Shown: one piece after another, positions 1 through 7,081 of the stretch
Numbering within the stretch: the stretch's first letter is position 1
How the letters are laid out: every line of letters begins with the position of its first letter
From: JBBTCX01 sp964494205
GTDB taxonomy: Bacteria > Planctomycetota > Phycisphaerae > UBA1845
Assembly: GCA_964494205.1 (NCBI GenBank)
Contig: CAZBRD010000013.1
Span: forward strand, 62,001-126,000
Direction of reading: 5' to 3'
DNA: 64,000 nt
Position numbers and translations under genes: made by a program
The notes under the pieces: generated by a model
Told to the model about the DNA's origin: nothing
The model's database searches: none
The model's input: only the letters and a program-made list of their open reading frames with translations

Positions 1-155
1 TCGATTTGAGTGGTTCATGATTCATGGCGTTTTCCCGTTTTCTGGGCGCCGCGTTCACACCTCGATAGCTCCGTCTTCACGGTTATTTGTTCAGGAATCG
101 TTGATCCGATCAGCACACGTTATCTCTTCCGCGTGCGCTTGGTTCGTTTAAGTAG

Positions 156-1841
156 CTACTGGTTTAACTGAAATAGCGCAACGACACCAGGAACTCCGCC
201 TGCACCGTTACCACCGGGACTGGGCTCAATCCCAACATCTGATCCTCCAACGCCTCCCAATCCGGGGATGACGTGCATGGCTCCAAGATTTGTAAAGCTT
301 TCATAAACGAGAATTATGACTCCACCGTTCCCGCCTCCACCGCCGCCTCCGCCTCCGCCACTGTTACTAATGTCTGTCGTTGCATGACCTCCGTTTCCAC
401 CGTTCCCTCCGTTCGCACTTATCGACCCACTTGGGCTTATTAGGAAATTGCGGGCGTAAATGGCTATGACTCCTCCGTTTGTTCCGCCTCCGCCCCCACC
501 TCCACCCCCCAAGAACTCTGGAGTACCGCCATCTCGGCTTCCTCCGCCACCACCACCTCCACTTGCGCCGCCAGAAGAAGTGAACTTAACAGTGGTCCCA
601 TCTGTCGCAATATCCAAGAGCGTGGCTAAATGCCAGTTCGCAATCAACTTGACGTTCGACGGTGTCGTGTTTCCCGGTTGGCCGGGAGCGCCACCAGAAG
701 TTCCAAACGGCACATTAACACCGTTTCCGCCTCCGCCTCCAATCGATCCATTAGATGAAATCAAGCAGCCTACGGCATCAACGCCATCGCTGCCACTCGT
801 ACCGGCGACTAGACCACTTCCACCGATGCCGCCATCCCCGCCAACGGAACCCCGCAGGTAACCATCGGCTAGCAATCCGCCGGTTCCAGGCATGCCCTGC
901 GAATTGCGAGATCCGTTGCCGCCGCTTCCACCATGGTTTCCGTTTCGCGCGATAACCCCGTCCAATGTAAGATTACTCGCTACAAAAACCCTGAAGCCAT
1001 TAGGATACAGCGTCACTCCGGATTCTATAGTCAGGTTGGTGTAGTATTTGTCGCTTGTCATCGTCGTGTCTTCAGTGATGACTACATTGCCATCCGATCC
1101 ATCGCCGAATGAGATAACGCTCGTTTCTTTAGACACTGCTGCGTGAATCGCATACGGCGCAGAAGTTAGTGGATGATCTGGCGTTAGTTGGTGGATGCCA
1201 TTCGTCCCATCATTAAACCAAATGCGCAAAGCACGATTCTCGGAGGAAAAAACGCCCACCGGTATTATCTTCATGTTCGCAAGCGACAAGCCGCCGAGGC
1301 GCACGGAATAGAGACCGCTCGCGCAAGGAATGACCACCGGTCGATTCGGGCGATTCGTGGTGCCGATGTTAGTGGCGTCGTTGGTCCAAACGCTGTTGCC
1401 TGTGGCTGGGTCGATTATCGCGAAATAGAAATTGCCGTTGCCGGTGAATCGCTGGCCATTGACCGAGACGATGCCTTGATGATTAATCTGCGTTGGCACA
1501 GGCGAGGGCGGCGGGCAGGAGTTGGGCATGCACGTTGTACCGTCGCCTTGGAAAGTGCCCGTGCTCAAGTCGCAGACAGCAAAATCATCGGGGCCAACGC
1601 AAGTGCCGTCGGGCATGCAACATGCCCCGAACTGACCGCAGAGCGACGTTGGCCCGCATATTGAGCCTTCACCTTGATATGACCCAGGTGGGAAGGATGT
1701 AGAGCAAGCCGCCGGTGACGGCGCGACAAAGCACGAACCACCGTCAAGACAACATGCGCCAGATTGACCGTGAACTGATGCGACACCAATTAACGAAGTA
1801 AACAAGGCAAGAATTGTCCACGAATGACAATGTCCAGTCAT
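156..1841 (-). CDS. Secreted glycine-rich protein with two GACC cysteine units
   Basis: 561 aa with an N-terminal signal peptide ending near VHGQ (residues 1-26). Two cysteine-rich units beginning GACC (about residues 28-68 and 72-110) are of a kind seen in planctomycete surface proteins. A middle domain (about 115-235) follows, then a block (about 243-300) resembling the N-terminal part of glycine-rich phage tail-fibre domains (DGSDGNVVI, then NLTIESGVTLYPNG). A long Gly/Asn tract runs from about 300 to 540. No enzyme motif is visible, so it is probably an extracellular structural or adhesive protein. The glycine codons produce a large proline-rich shadow frame on the other strand. It lies just beyond the recombinase of the integrative element; whether it belongs to the element is unknown because the left end was not located. 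Confidence 0.75.
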   Translation of the reverse strand: MTGHCHSWTILALFTSLIGVASVHGQSGACCLDGGSCFVAPSPAACSTSFPPGSYQGEGSICGPTSLCGQFGACCMPDGTCVGPDDFAVCDLSTGTFQGDGTTCMPNSCPPPSPVPTQINHQGIVSVNGQRFTGNGNFYFAIIDPATGNSVWTNDATNIGTTNRPNRPVVIPCASGLYSVRLGGLSLANMKIIPVGVFSSENRALRIWFNDGTNGIHQLTPDHPLTSAPYAIHAAVSKETSVISFGDGSDGNVVITEDTTMTSDKYYTNLTIESGVTLYPNGFRVFVASNLTLDGVIARNGNHGGSGGNGSRNSQGMPGTGGLLADGYLRGSVGGDGGIGGSGLVAGTSGSDGVDAVGCLISSNGSIGGGGGNGVNVPFGTSGGAPGQPGNTTPSNVKLIANWHLATLLDIATDGTTVKFTSSGGASGGGGGGGSRDGGTPEFLGGGGGGGGGTNGGVIAIYARNFLISPSGSISANGGNGGNGGHATTDISNSGGGGGGGGGGNGGVIILVYESFTNLGAMHVIPGLGGVGGSDVGIEPSPGGNGAGGVPGVVALFQLNQ

Positions 1842-1877
1842 TTCAACCCTCCACGCGTATCCTGAAATGGAACGAAA

Positions 1878-1907
1878 GCCCGAATGGTGAAGAATTGTAA
1901 TTCGGGC
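1878..1907 (-). terminator. Possible terminator hairpin after the serine recombinase
   Basis: An 8-bp perfect inverted repeat (GCCCGAAT / ATTCGGGC) with a 14-nt loop lies in the 94-bp gap after the recombinase stop. Read on the minus strand it is followed by a short T-rich stretch (TTTCGTTCC). This suits a weak intrinsic terminator for the minus-strand ardC-AAA-recombinase run. Confidence 0.4.
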
Positions 1908-1935
1908 CAGACGAGAATCAATGCCAAGAGTCAGC

Positions 1936-2667
1936 TTAAAGTCCTAGTGAACCACTGCTGACACCCTCAGTCTTAATTGTACGTTTGATAATTCTCGCAA
2001 CGGCCTGATGGGTCCACCGACTCGACTTGCCTGTCTTGGTCGGCGTCGCGAGTGAAGTTAGTTCGTCAGCGATCTGCTCCAGCGTCTGGCCTTCGGCGCG
2101 CAATTCATGAATGGTCGTGATTGCCGCTTGCTCTGCTTCGTTCGGCACGAGCGAAACGCCGTCAGGCCCGAGGTCGTACCCGTAAGGAACCGTCCCGACT
2201 CGATGACCATTCGCCCGCTTAACCGCCATTGCCGACTTGGTGCGCTCGCGCGTGAGATTCCGTTCCATTTCCGCCGCGCCTGCGAGAATGACCAGCATGA
2301 ATCGACCTGCCGCGCTGGTCGTGTCGATCGCGTTTCCGCCTAAGTCGACGATGTGCAGCGATACGTCCGACTTGTTCCAGTCCTCGACAGTATTGAGACA
2401 ATCGCCCGCATTTCGGAACATGCGGTCTAGTTTCAGCATGACGACGGCCTGCGCTTTATCTTTCTTGAGCATGGTCAAAACCCGCTGACCGCCTTCGCGC
2501 GATGCGAGCGGTTTTCCGCCCGATACGCCAGCATCGGTAACGATTTCCGTTAGCTCCAACCCGCGCATCGTACAATAGGCGCGAATTCGCTCCGATTGCG
2601 CGTCCAACCCTAGACCGCTGTCCGCTTGTTCCTGTGTCGAGCATCGCGTGTATCCAATGGCTTTCAT
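1936..2667 (-). CDS. Serine recombinase (resolvase/invertase family)
   Basis: 243 aa. The N-terminal catalytic domain starts with a YTRCS motif (Arg8 and catalytic Ser10) and continues with LDAQ, a GVSG loop and the LDRMFRN segment typical of the family. The helix E region (GAAEMERNLTRERT, about residues 130-145) is clear. It is followed by a PYGYDL segment and a short C-terminal region with a helix-turn-helix-like stretch, as in small resolvases rather than large serine integrases. It probably resolves or inverts DNA, or acts as an auxiliary recombinase of the element, since integration itself is likely done by the tyrosine recombinase at 9898. It is last in the leftward gene run, 126 bp after the AAA gene. 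Confidence 0.92.
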   Translation of the reverse strand: MKAIGYTRCSTQEQADSGLGLDAQSERIRAYCTMRGLELTEIVTDAGVSGGKPLASREGGQRVLTMLKKDKAQAVVMLKLDRMFRNAGDCLNTVEDWNKSDVSLHIVDLGGNAIDTTSAAGRFMLVILAGAAEMERNLTRERTKSAMAVKRANGHRVGTVPYGYDLGPDGVSLVPNEAEQAAITTIHELRAEGQTLEQIADELTSLATPTKTGKSSRWTHQAVARIIKRTIKTEGVSSGSLGL

Positions 2668-2793
2668 GGTTTTGTTTCCTAATTCTCAAATTGCTTTCGT
2701 GTCGGTTCCAGTTTCCGATTACCTACCGTCCGCGCACGAACCAAACCGACCGGCCACGATGAACGCGACCGATCGGCTTGATTCCGCGAAGCA

Positions 2794-3471
2794 CTACGCC
2801 GCTACCGCTTCCGTTTCTTCGGTTTCGTCGACGATGACTTGATCCGTTTCGCTGACCATGACCGCCGCTTCGATTTCAAGGTCCATCAGGCATAACCGAA
2901 TGTTGTTATGCCGATCTTGCACGAAGCGCTTGAGGTTCAATCCGGTGATGTTCCATCCCTCGCGCATGGCTACACGCTGAAGATGCTCGACAATCGCGTC
3001 CGAATGCGGTTTGACGAATTGAATACGGTAGAATCGGCTAAATAGGGTTTCATCGCACCAATTTGCTTCCGTTGTCGTCATGATGATGACGCGCTTGGCT
3101 GGCGGACATTCCATTAACTCCAGCGCGTACGATTTCGCGGCCGCGCTCATAAGATGGCATTCATTGACGATGGCTACCTTAAATCCGCCGTTTGGAGCGA
3201 GGTATCGGAACCATTCGCACAAGTCGCGAAGCTCTTGCACGCTACAATCCTGTCCCTTGATTTCCATGCGAGTCATTATGTCCGTGCAACCCAGCGAATC
3301 GGCCATGACGTTTCCTAAACTCGTTTTCCCGCAACCGGATGGTCCGGTAAGTAGGAATGCGCCACGATCAAAGCTTGGTAGCTTCAAGATCGCCTTCGCT
3401 CGCGCGATGCTCTTATCCTGTCCGACGAATTGGCTGTAATCGCTCGGTCGATATCGTTCGGTCAATTGCAT
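2794..3471 (-). CDS. Small clamp-loader-like AAA ATPase
   Basis: 225 aa. It begins like RFC/DnaX subunits (RYRPSDYSQFVGQD), with Walker A GPSGCGKT (residues 43-50) and a Walker B-like VAIVNECH (99-106) where the usual first acidic residue is Asn. The TTTEANWCDETL sensor segment and SRF at 145-147 sit where clamp loaders have SRC. It stops after the lid region, so it lacks the C-terminal collar domain of full gamma/tau or RFC proteins. A loader or remodeller of DNA-bound factors during element replication or transfer is inferred; the family may also have other functions. Its start lies 3 bp after the ardC-like stop, so the two are surely cotranscribed. The short acidic tail (about residues 207-222) is unusual. 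Confidence 0.8.
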   Translation of the reverse strand: MQLTERYRPSDYSQFVGQDKSIARAKAILKLPSFDRGAFLLTGPSGCGKTSLGNVMADSLGCTDIMTRMEIKGQDCSVQELRDLCEWFRYLAPNGGFKVAIVNECHLMSAAAKSYALELMECPPAKRVIIMTTTEANWCDETLFSRFYRIQFVKPHSDAIVEHLQRVAMREGWNITGLNLKRFVQDRHNNIRLCLMDLEIEAAVMVSETDQVIVDETEETEAVAA

Positions 3472-3473
3472 GA

Positions 3474-4361
3474 CTACGCCACCGCCTTTCGCGCTGCGAG
3501 CGCTTCCACGTCGTCGATGATCGCCCGCGCGGTATCCGCGATGCGCTCCATACTCTCACGTAGTCCCTTGCTATCACCGTCCCAAAGCGCGATGTATCGC
3601 GATGCTCTGACTTCCACGTCCAACCCGAAATGCGTGCAAACGACGTACGCGACCGATTCGGCTTCCAATTCCGCAACCCCGCGCGTCAATTCCTTCGGTC
3701 GATCGGGTGTAAGGTGAAGCGCGGTGTGCGCGATTTCATGGCAAAGTGTTTTTGCTTGTTGTCCGGTTGGATGACGGTTATCGATGGTAATTCCGCTTTT
3801 CGTCGCAACCCCAAAAGCGCCTTCGGAAATAGCTTGGAAACTCACCGGAAACCCGCGTGAAACCGCAAGGGAAGTCAGTCTGCCGAGAAGATCATCGGCC
3901 GCGCCATCGATCGTAGGTACGTCGACTTCGGGTAGTTCCGCGCCTTCGGTTTGCGCCAAGTCGAAGACATAGACCGGACGAAAGAACATGCCGCTTTCGA
4001 CTTCGGTATCGCCGGATTCGCGCTCGACTTCTTTCTTGAAGGGACAAGGCGCGAAAATCATGATTCCGTGTTCACCCTTGCGAACGTGTCGACCGATTTT
4101 CTTCCACGTCGCAAACCCAGCGACGCGCGAGGCATTCGGGCATTGCATGAAAATTAGCCAGCCATTGCGCCAACTATATGAATGAAACCGCGCTTGCACG
4201 TTCAGATACTGCTTGAACGTGTCGGATGCGCGTACGTCGTCAACCGCTTTCGCCAACCGATCGACGCTGTCGTCAATCTGCTTGCGAAGCTCTTTCGCCT
4301 TGTCGTTTCCAGATTTCTTTTCGGGGTTCGCGCACGTAGGCGCACACTGTAGAATTGTCAT
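3474..4361 (-). CDS. ArdC-like protein with zinc metallopeptidase motif
   Basis: 295 aa. The N-terminal half (about residues 45-130) resembles the ArdC N-terminal ssDNA-binding domain, with SYSWRNGWLI, GFATWKKIGRHVRKGEHG and a GMFFRPVYVFDLAQT block. The C-terminal half holds a gluzincin motif CHEIAHTALH (HEIAH at 208-212) and a downstream ELEAESVAYV segment (231-240) that would supply the third ligand. Known ArdC-like proteins of plasmids and ICEs protect incoming single-stranded DNA from restriction; the same role is inferred here. It is first of the leftward operon. A ribosome-binding site (AGAAGGA) precedes the ATG, and the gene sits downstream of a near-consensus promoter at 4441-4469. 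Confidence 0.85.
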   Translation of the reverse strand: MTILQCAPTCANPEKKSGNDKAKELRKQIDDSVDRLAKAVDDVRASDTFKQYLNVQARFHSYSWRNGWLIFMQCPNASRVAGFATWKKIGRHVRKGEHGIMIFAPCPFKKEVERESGDTEVESGMFFRPVYVFDLAQTEGAELPEVDVPTIDGAADDLLGRLTSLAVSRGFPVSFQAISEGAFGVATKSGITIDNRHPTGQQAKTLCHEIAHTALHLTPDRPKELTRGVAELEAESVAYVVCTHFGLDVEVRASRYIALWDGDSKGLRESMERIADTARAIIDDVEALAARKAVA

Positions 4362-4440
4362 TGTTCGATTCCTTCTCTAGAGGTTTCGGACCACGAACCC
4401 GGATGCTGAAACATCGCGGGTTCACTTCATTACAAGATCA

Positions 4441-4479
4441 AATATACATCACGTTTCGATAAGTGTCAAATAGTGGCAC
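4441..4479 (-). promoter_or_regulatory. Promoter of the ArdC operon overlapped by an inverted-repeat operator
   Basis: Read on the minus strand: -35 TTGACA (complement of 4464-4469), a 17-bp spacer and -10 TATATT (complement of 4441-4446). This is a near-perfect sigma-70 type promoter about 80 bp before the ArdC start codon. The 17-bp inverted repeat at 4463-4479 (GTGTCA-N5-TGGCAC) covers the -35 box, so a protein bound there would block transcription. Confidence 0.65.
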
Positions 4480-4652
4480 TATTTTTCTACAACCGTTCCG
4501 TTGTGGAAATCAATGCCACCCAATGGCACTAGAAATACATGCAATCGCTTTCCGTTTGATTTGCCTTTGTTTTCCGGCCTGTTTCCATGCGGTTTCCGTA
4601 GCGTTTCCGCGAGGCTACTTGCCGCTACGTTTTGCGTGCCACTAAATGGCAC
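4463..4652. repeat. Three copies of a 17-bp inverted repeat GTGCCA-N5-TGGCAC
   Basis: Copies lie at 4463-4479 (left arm GTGTCA), 4513-4529 (left arm ATGCCA) and 4636-4652 (perfect arms), each with a 5-bp centre. The first overlaps the -35 box of the leftward promoter. Repeated sites of identical geometry in the divergent control region point to operators for an element-encoded regulator, or to binding sites for replication or partition proteins. Candidate binders are the products at 5058 and 9668. Coding frames across 4479-4820 look like chance. The rest of the 696-bp gap holds only the rightward promoter at 4916-4944. Confidence 0.7.
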
Positions 4653-4915
4653 AAACGATCGCAAGGCTTCATCGGGGGGCCCCTTCGCCAGAAATCTTAA
4701 CCACGCCCCCGCCTCATGGGACCCAGCGGAGTACGACTTAACCCGCTCTTCGCGGCGCGATGATTTTTCGGCATAATGCTTCCAACGACATGCCCCGTCA
4801 GGCCACTTGGCCCCTGCCATTTGTGAGGTAATCCTCCCTCAAACTTCGGTCGGGATTTTCGATCTCGGTATGTGTTCGTCCGATGATTAGAATTCACACC
4901 CATCACGATGATGCG

Positions 4916-4944
4916 TTCCATGCATAAACAGCACGCCTTATAAT
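4916..4944 (+). promoter_or_regulatory. Candidate rightward promoter of the element
   Basis: A perfect -10 hexamer TATAAT at 4939-4944 with a weak -35 (TTCCAT, 4916-4921) at 17-bp spacing. It would start transcription near 4951, about 107 bp before the preferred ATG of the regulator. The poor -35 suggests need of an activator. Confidence 0.4.
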
Positions 4945-5057
4945 CGCCTCTGACGGGTCGGCAATTCTCCGGCCAGAGAGTGCCTTACGTTGGCCGGTAC
5001 TACGTCTTAGCATCCGACGCGGTACCGACCGACGACCCGCCGCAAGGATGCTCTTTC

Positions 5058-6536
5058 ATGAACCACGATCCTCTGATTGCCGCATCGGCGCAAGAAATAT
5101 TGCAAGAGATTGAAGCGAAATACGACGCCGCCACTGGCGAGTTTTTGCATCCGGCTCACCTTCCAGGTCAAAAGGCCCCGTTTCTCAGCGGGGCGAAGTA
5201 TCTCGCTATCAATAAGTCGCTGACGACTTTGATCAATCTTTGCTGCGAGCGACGAAAATCACTCAGTGACAAACAATTGATCGGAATCGAACACCTCTGC
5301 AAAGCGCTGGGAGTTGATTTTGCCGATCTCTGTCGAAATTGCTCTCAGGGAGAGGCACTCGGCGCATTGAGTAATTTTCCACTCACGAAAAGAGCGGGAA
5401 CGACATTCCCCAGGCTTCTGCGGCCCCTGCACTTGCTTGCAGGTGACATTGAGTCCAAAGCAATTGCTGAGAGAGTCGGCCCGTTCTCGCAAATGGGAAG
5501 AGTATCAGTGTCAACCAGCAGTCCGCTACAACAGCCTTCGCCAATTCATTTGAGTGAGTTACTCGGATGCATTTGGTCTGATCACTGCAATCAGGAACAT
5601 GAGATGGACGTAGCCGTGGACCAGCGTGCTAGGGAAATGGCAGACACGGATGCGCAACTAAGCTCGTATCAGAAATGGTTGGTAGAACATTCCCATTCGG
5701 CGGTCCCTGATGAGCATTTAAGTTTGGACGTGCTAAAGGCAGCTGACGAGCAAGCCTATCGTTTCTTTATGACAGGTGGCGATTTTCGAAACTATCGAAG
5801 CGCTGCTCTTGCGGAGATTTGTCAGGCGAAACGAAATGCCCAAGGCGCGGATTACTTCCGGCAAAAGCCTTGGGAAGTCATGCGCTTTGAGTTAGTGCGC
5901 CTTTCGCCACAGAAGATTGATGAAGGCGCTCTTGAATCTTATTGCTCGCGAATTAGTTGCAATGCGCTTGATCCAAGCGACGAGGAATCATCGGCCTTTG
6001 CGCCTTTGATTGTGGCGTTAGATCGGGACGGTTTTACCGAAAGAGTTCTTCAAACACTATGGGAGAAATGTCCTAGGAATTGTAAGAGGCTAGGATTGCC
6101 AAAGTCTACTTACCAAAGCGATCGTGAAATCCAAGGAATTCATCCGCGCGGTGAGACCCAAAGTATTGGAGCATTGGAAGCGAACGATTTGACCTCCGAG
6201 AATTTGGAAACGCCGTCAGCGCTCCTTCCCCTATTCGCCGGCGGTAACAAGCTGAACAAGGGGTGCAAGGGTGCCTTGGTTCCGCCGAATCGCGTAAAAT
6301 GGAATGATGCCACCTTTGAGCTGCCTCCTCGACAGTGGCGACTATTGGCCTTTCTTTGGGATCGGGACTCGGCAACCTTTGATGAGCTCAGAGATGAGGT
6401 TTGGAGCGAAGAAGTTTCCGATCATTCTATCACTGCAGCTATTTCTCGATTGCGCACACACCTGACTGAGCATGAAGTTCAGTTGACACTCAGTACGAAG
6501 CACCTGCACGTCACCTGCGAGTGGCAAGAAAACTAA
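5058..6536 (+). CDS. Hybrid regulator: Cro/C1-type HTH plus OmpR-type winged helix
   Basis: 492 aa from ATG 5058, which is preferred because AAGGA lies 9 nt upstream; the frame is open back to a GTG at 4980. The N-terminal part has a Cro/C1-like segment (KSLSDKQLIGIEHLCKALG then DFADLC). The middle 300 residues match nothing I recognise. The last 90 residues form an OmpR/PhoB-type winged helix (FELPPRQWRLLAFLWDRD, then ITAAISRLRTHL). There is no receiver domain, so it is not a classical response regulator. It sits alone on the right side of the divergent control region with the 17-bp inverted repeats and is the obvious candidate to bind them. Function is inferred from the two DNA-binding domains only. 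Confidence 0.65.
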   Translation: MNHDPLIAASAQEILQEIEAKYDAATGEFLHPAHLPGQKAPFLSGAKYLAINKSLTTLINLCCERRKSLSDKQLIGIEHLCKALGVDFADLCRNCSQGEALGALSNFPLTKRAGTTFPRLLRPLHLLAGDIESKAIAERVGPFSQMGRVSVSTSSPLQQPSPIHLSELLGCIWSDHCNQEHEMDVAVDQRAREMADTDAQLSSYQKWLVEHSHSAVPDEHLSLDVLKAADEQAYRFFMTGGDFRNYRSAALAEICQAKRNAQGADYFRQKPWEVMRFELVRLSPQKIDEGALESYCSRISCNALDPSDEESSAFAPLIVALDRDGFTERVLQTLWEKCPRNCKRLGLPKSTYQSDREIQGIHPRGETQSIGALEANDLTSENLETPSALLPLFAGGNKLNKGCKGALVPPNRVKWNDATFELPPRQWRLLAFLWDRDSATFDELRDEVWSEEVSDHSITAAISRLRTHLTEHEVQLTLSTKHLHVTCEWQEN

Positions 6537-6623
6537 TCCCGAAATAGTCCCCGAAAAATCCCCAAGTCGCGACCGTTTGGGGACCGCCGCCTCGCTATAA
6601 GCACCTGAATCTGGGAGGTGTTT

Positions 6624-6800
6624 ATGAGTGTAGTTACCGAACCGTCACCTGTGCATGAAATCCCAACTCCTGAACGAGTCCGAAAGCGTCTGGCCGAGGT
6701 CCTCCGCGAAGCACAACTACTGCGCCAACTTTTGCGTGTATCGGAAAGTGCGGCCAAGGAATCGACCTGCAATAAGCGAAACGGAGGTGACTCGCAATGA
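6624..6800 (+). CDS. Small coiled-coil-like protein of the element
   Basis: 58 aa, ATG 6624 chosen because GGGAGG lies just upstream; a GTG two codons earlier is inside that site. A central amphipathic helix (about residues 17-40, rich in Arg, Leu and Glu) is the only visible structure. The stop codon overlaps the start of the excisionase gene (ATGA), which supports real translation and operon membership. No family is recognised; small charged proteins at this position in integrative elements are often accessory DNA-binding or regulatory proteins. Confidence 0.55.
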   Translation: MSVVTEPSPVHEIPTPERVRKRLAEVLREAQLLRQLLRVSESAAKESTCNKRNGGDSQ

Positions 6801-7081
6801 CTAAGAAACACTGCGACCCGCCTCCGGCTGCCACCGGGGCGGGTTCGCGAAATACTACAGAGCTCAAGGGAAATTCTAGCGAAACAGTTCAAGCGATCAA
6901 GCCTCGCTTGCTCGATTCCGGGCCAGCCGCCGCGTACCTCTGCATTGGGAAGCGCAAGCTCTGGCAGCTCACGAATTGCGGTGAAATCGCCTGCATCCGT
7001 ATTGGCCGTAGTGTTCGCTACGACATTGTCGACCTTGACGCGTTCATAACGCGTCATCGGAAGGGCGGGCCGCGCAAGTGA
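6797..7081 (+). CDS. AlpA/excisionase-type helix-turn-helix protein
   Basis: 94 aa. The C-terminal 55 residues form a MerR-like HTH_17 domain: LLDSGPAAAYLCIGKRKLWQ, then GEIACIRIGRSVRYD and DLDAFITRH. This is the pattern of AlpA and Xis-like proteins that bind element ends or promoters to drive excision. The N-terminal 35 residues are polar and probably disordered. It overlaps the preceding gene by 4 bp (ATGA) and the following primase gene by 4 bp (GTGA), so all three are translationally coupled. Confidence 0.85.
   Translation: MTKKHCDPPPAATGAGSRNTTELKGNSSETVQAIKPRLLDSGPAAAYLCIGKRKLWQLTNCGEIACIRIGRSVRYDIVDLDAFITRHRKGGPRK

Noticed and set aside
460..861. Proline-rich 133-aa frame on the plus strand
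   Set aside because: It is the antisense of the glycine codons of the Gly-rich protein and has no ribosome-binding site.
1..2700. Second copy of the tRNA-Arg(TCT) 3' end as left attachment site
   Set aside because: No matching segment with the T-loop sequence GGATTCGAAC was seen; the site may lie outside the window or be decayed.
4479..4820. 113-aa minus-strand frame in the element control region
   Set aside because: Composition looks random, it overlaps the inverted repeats and no start signal is present.
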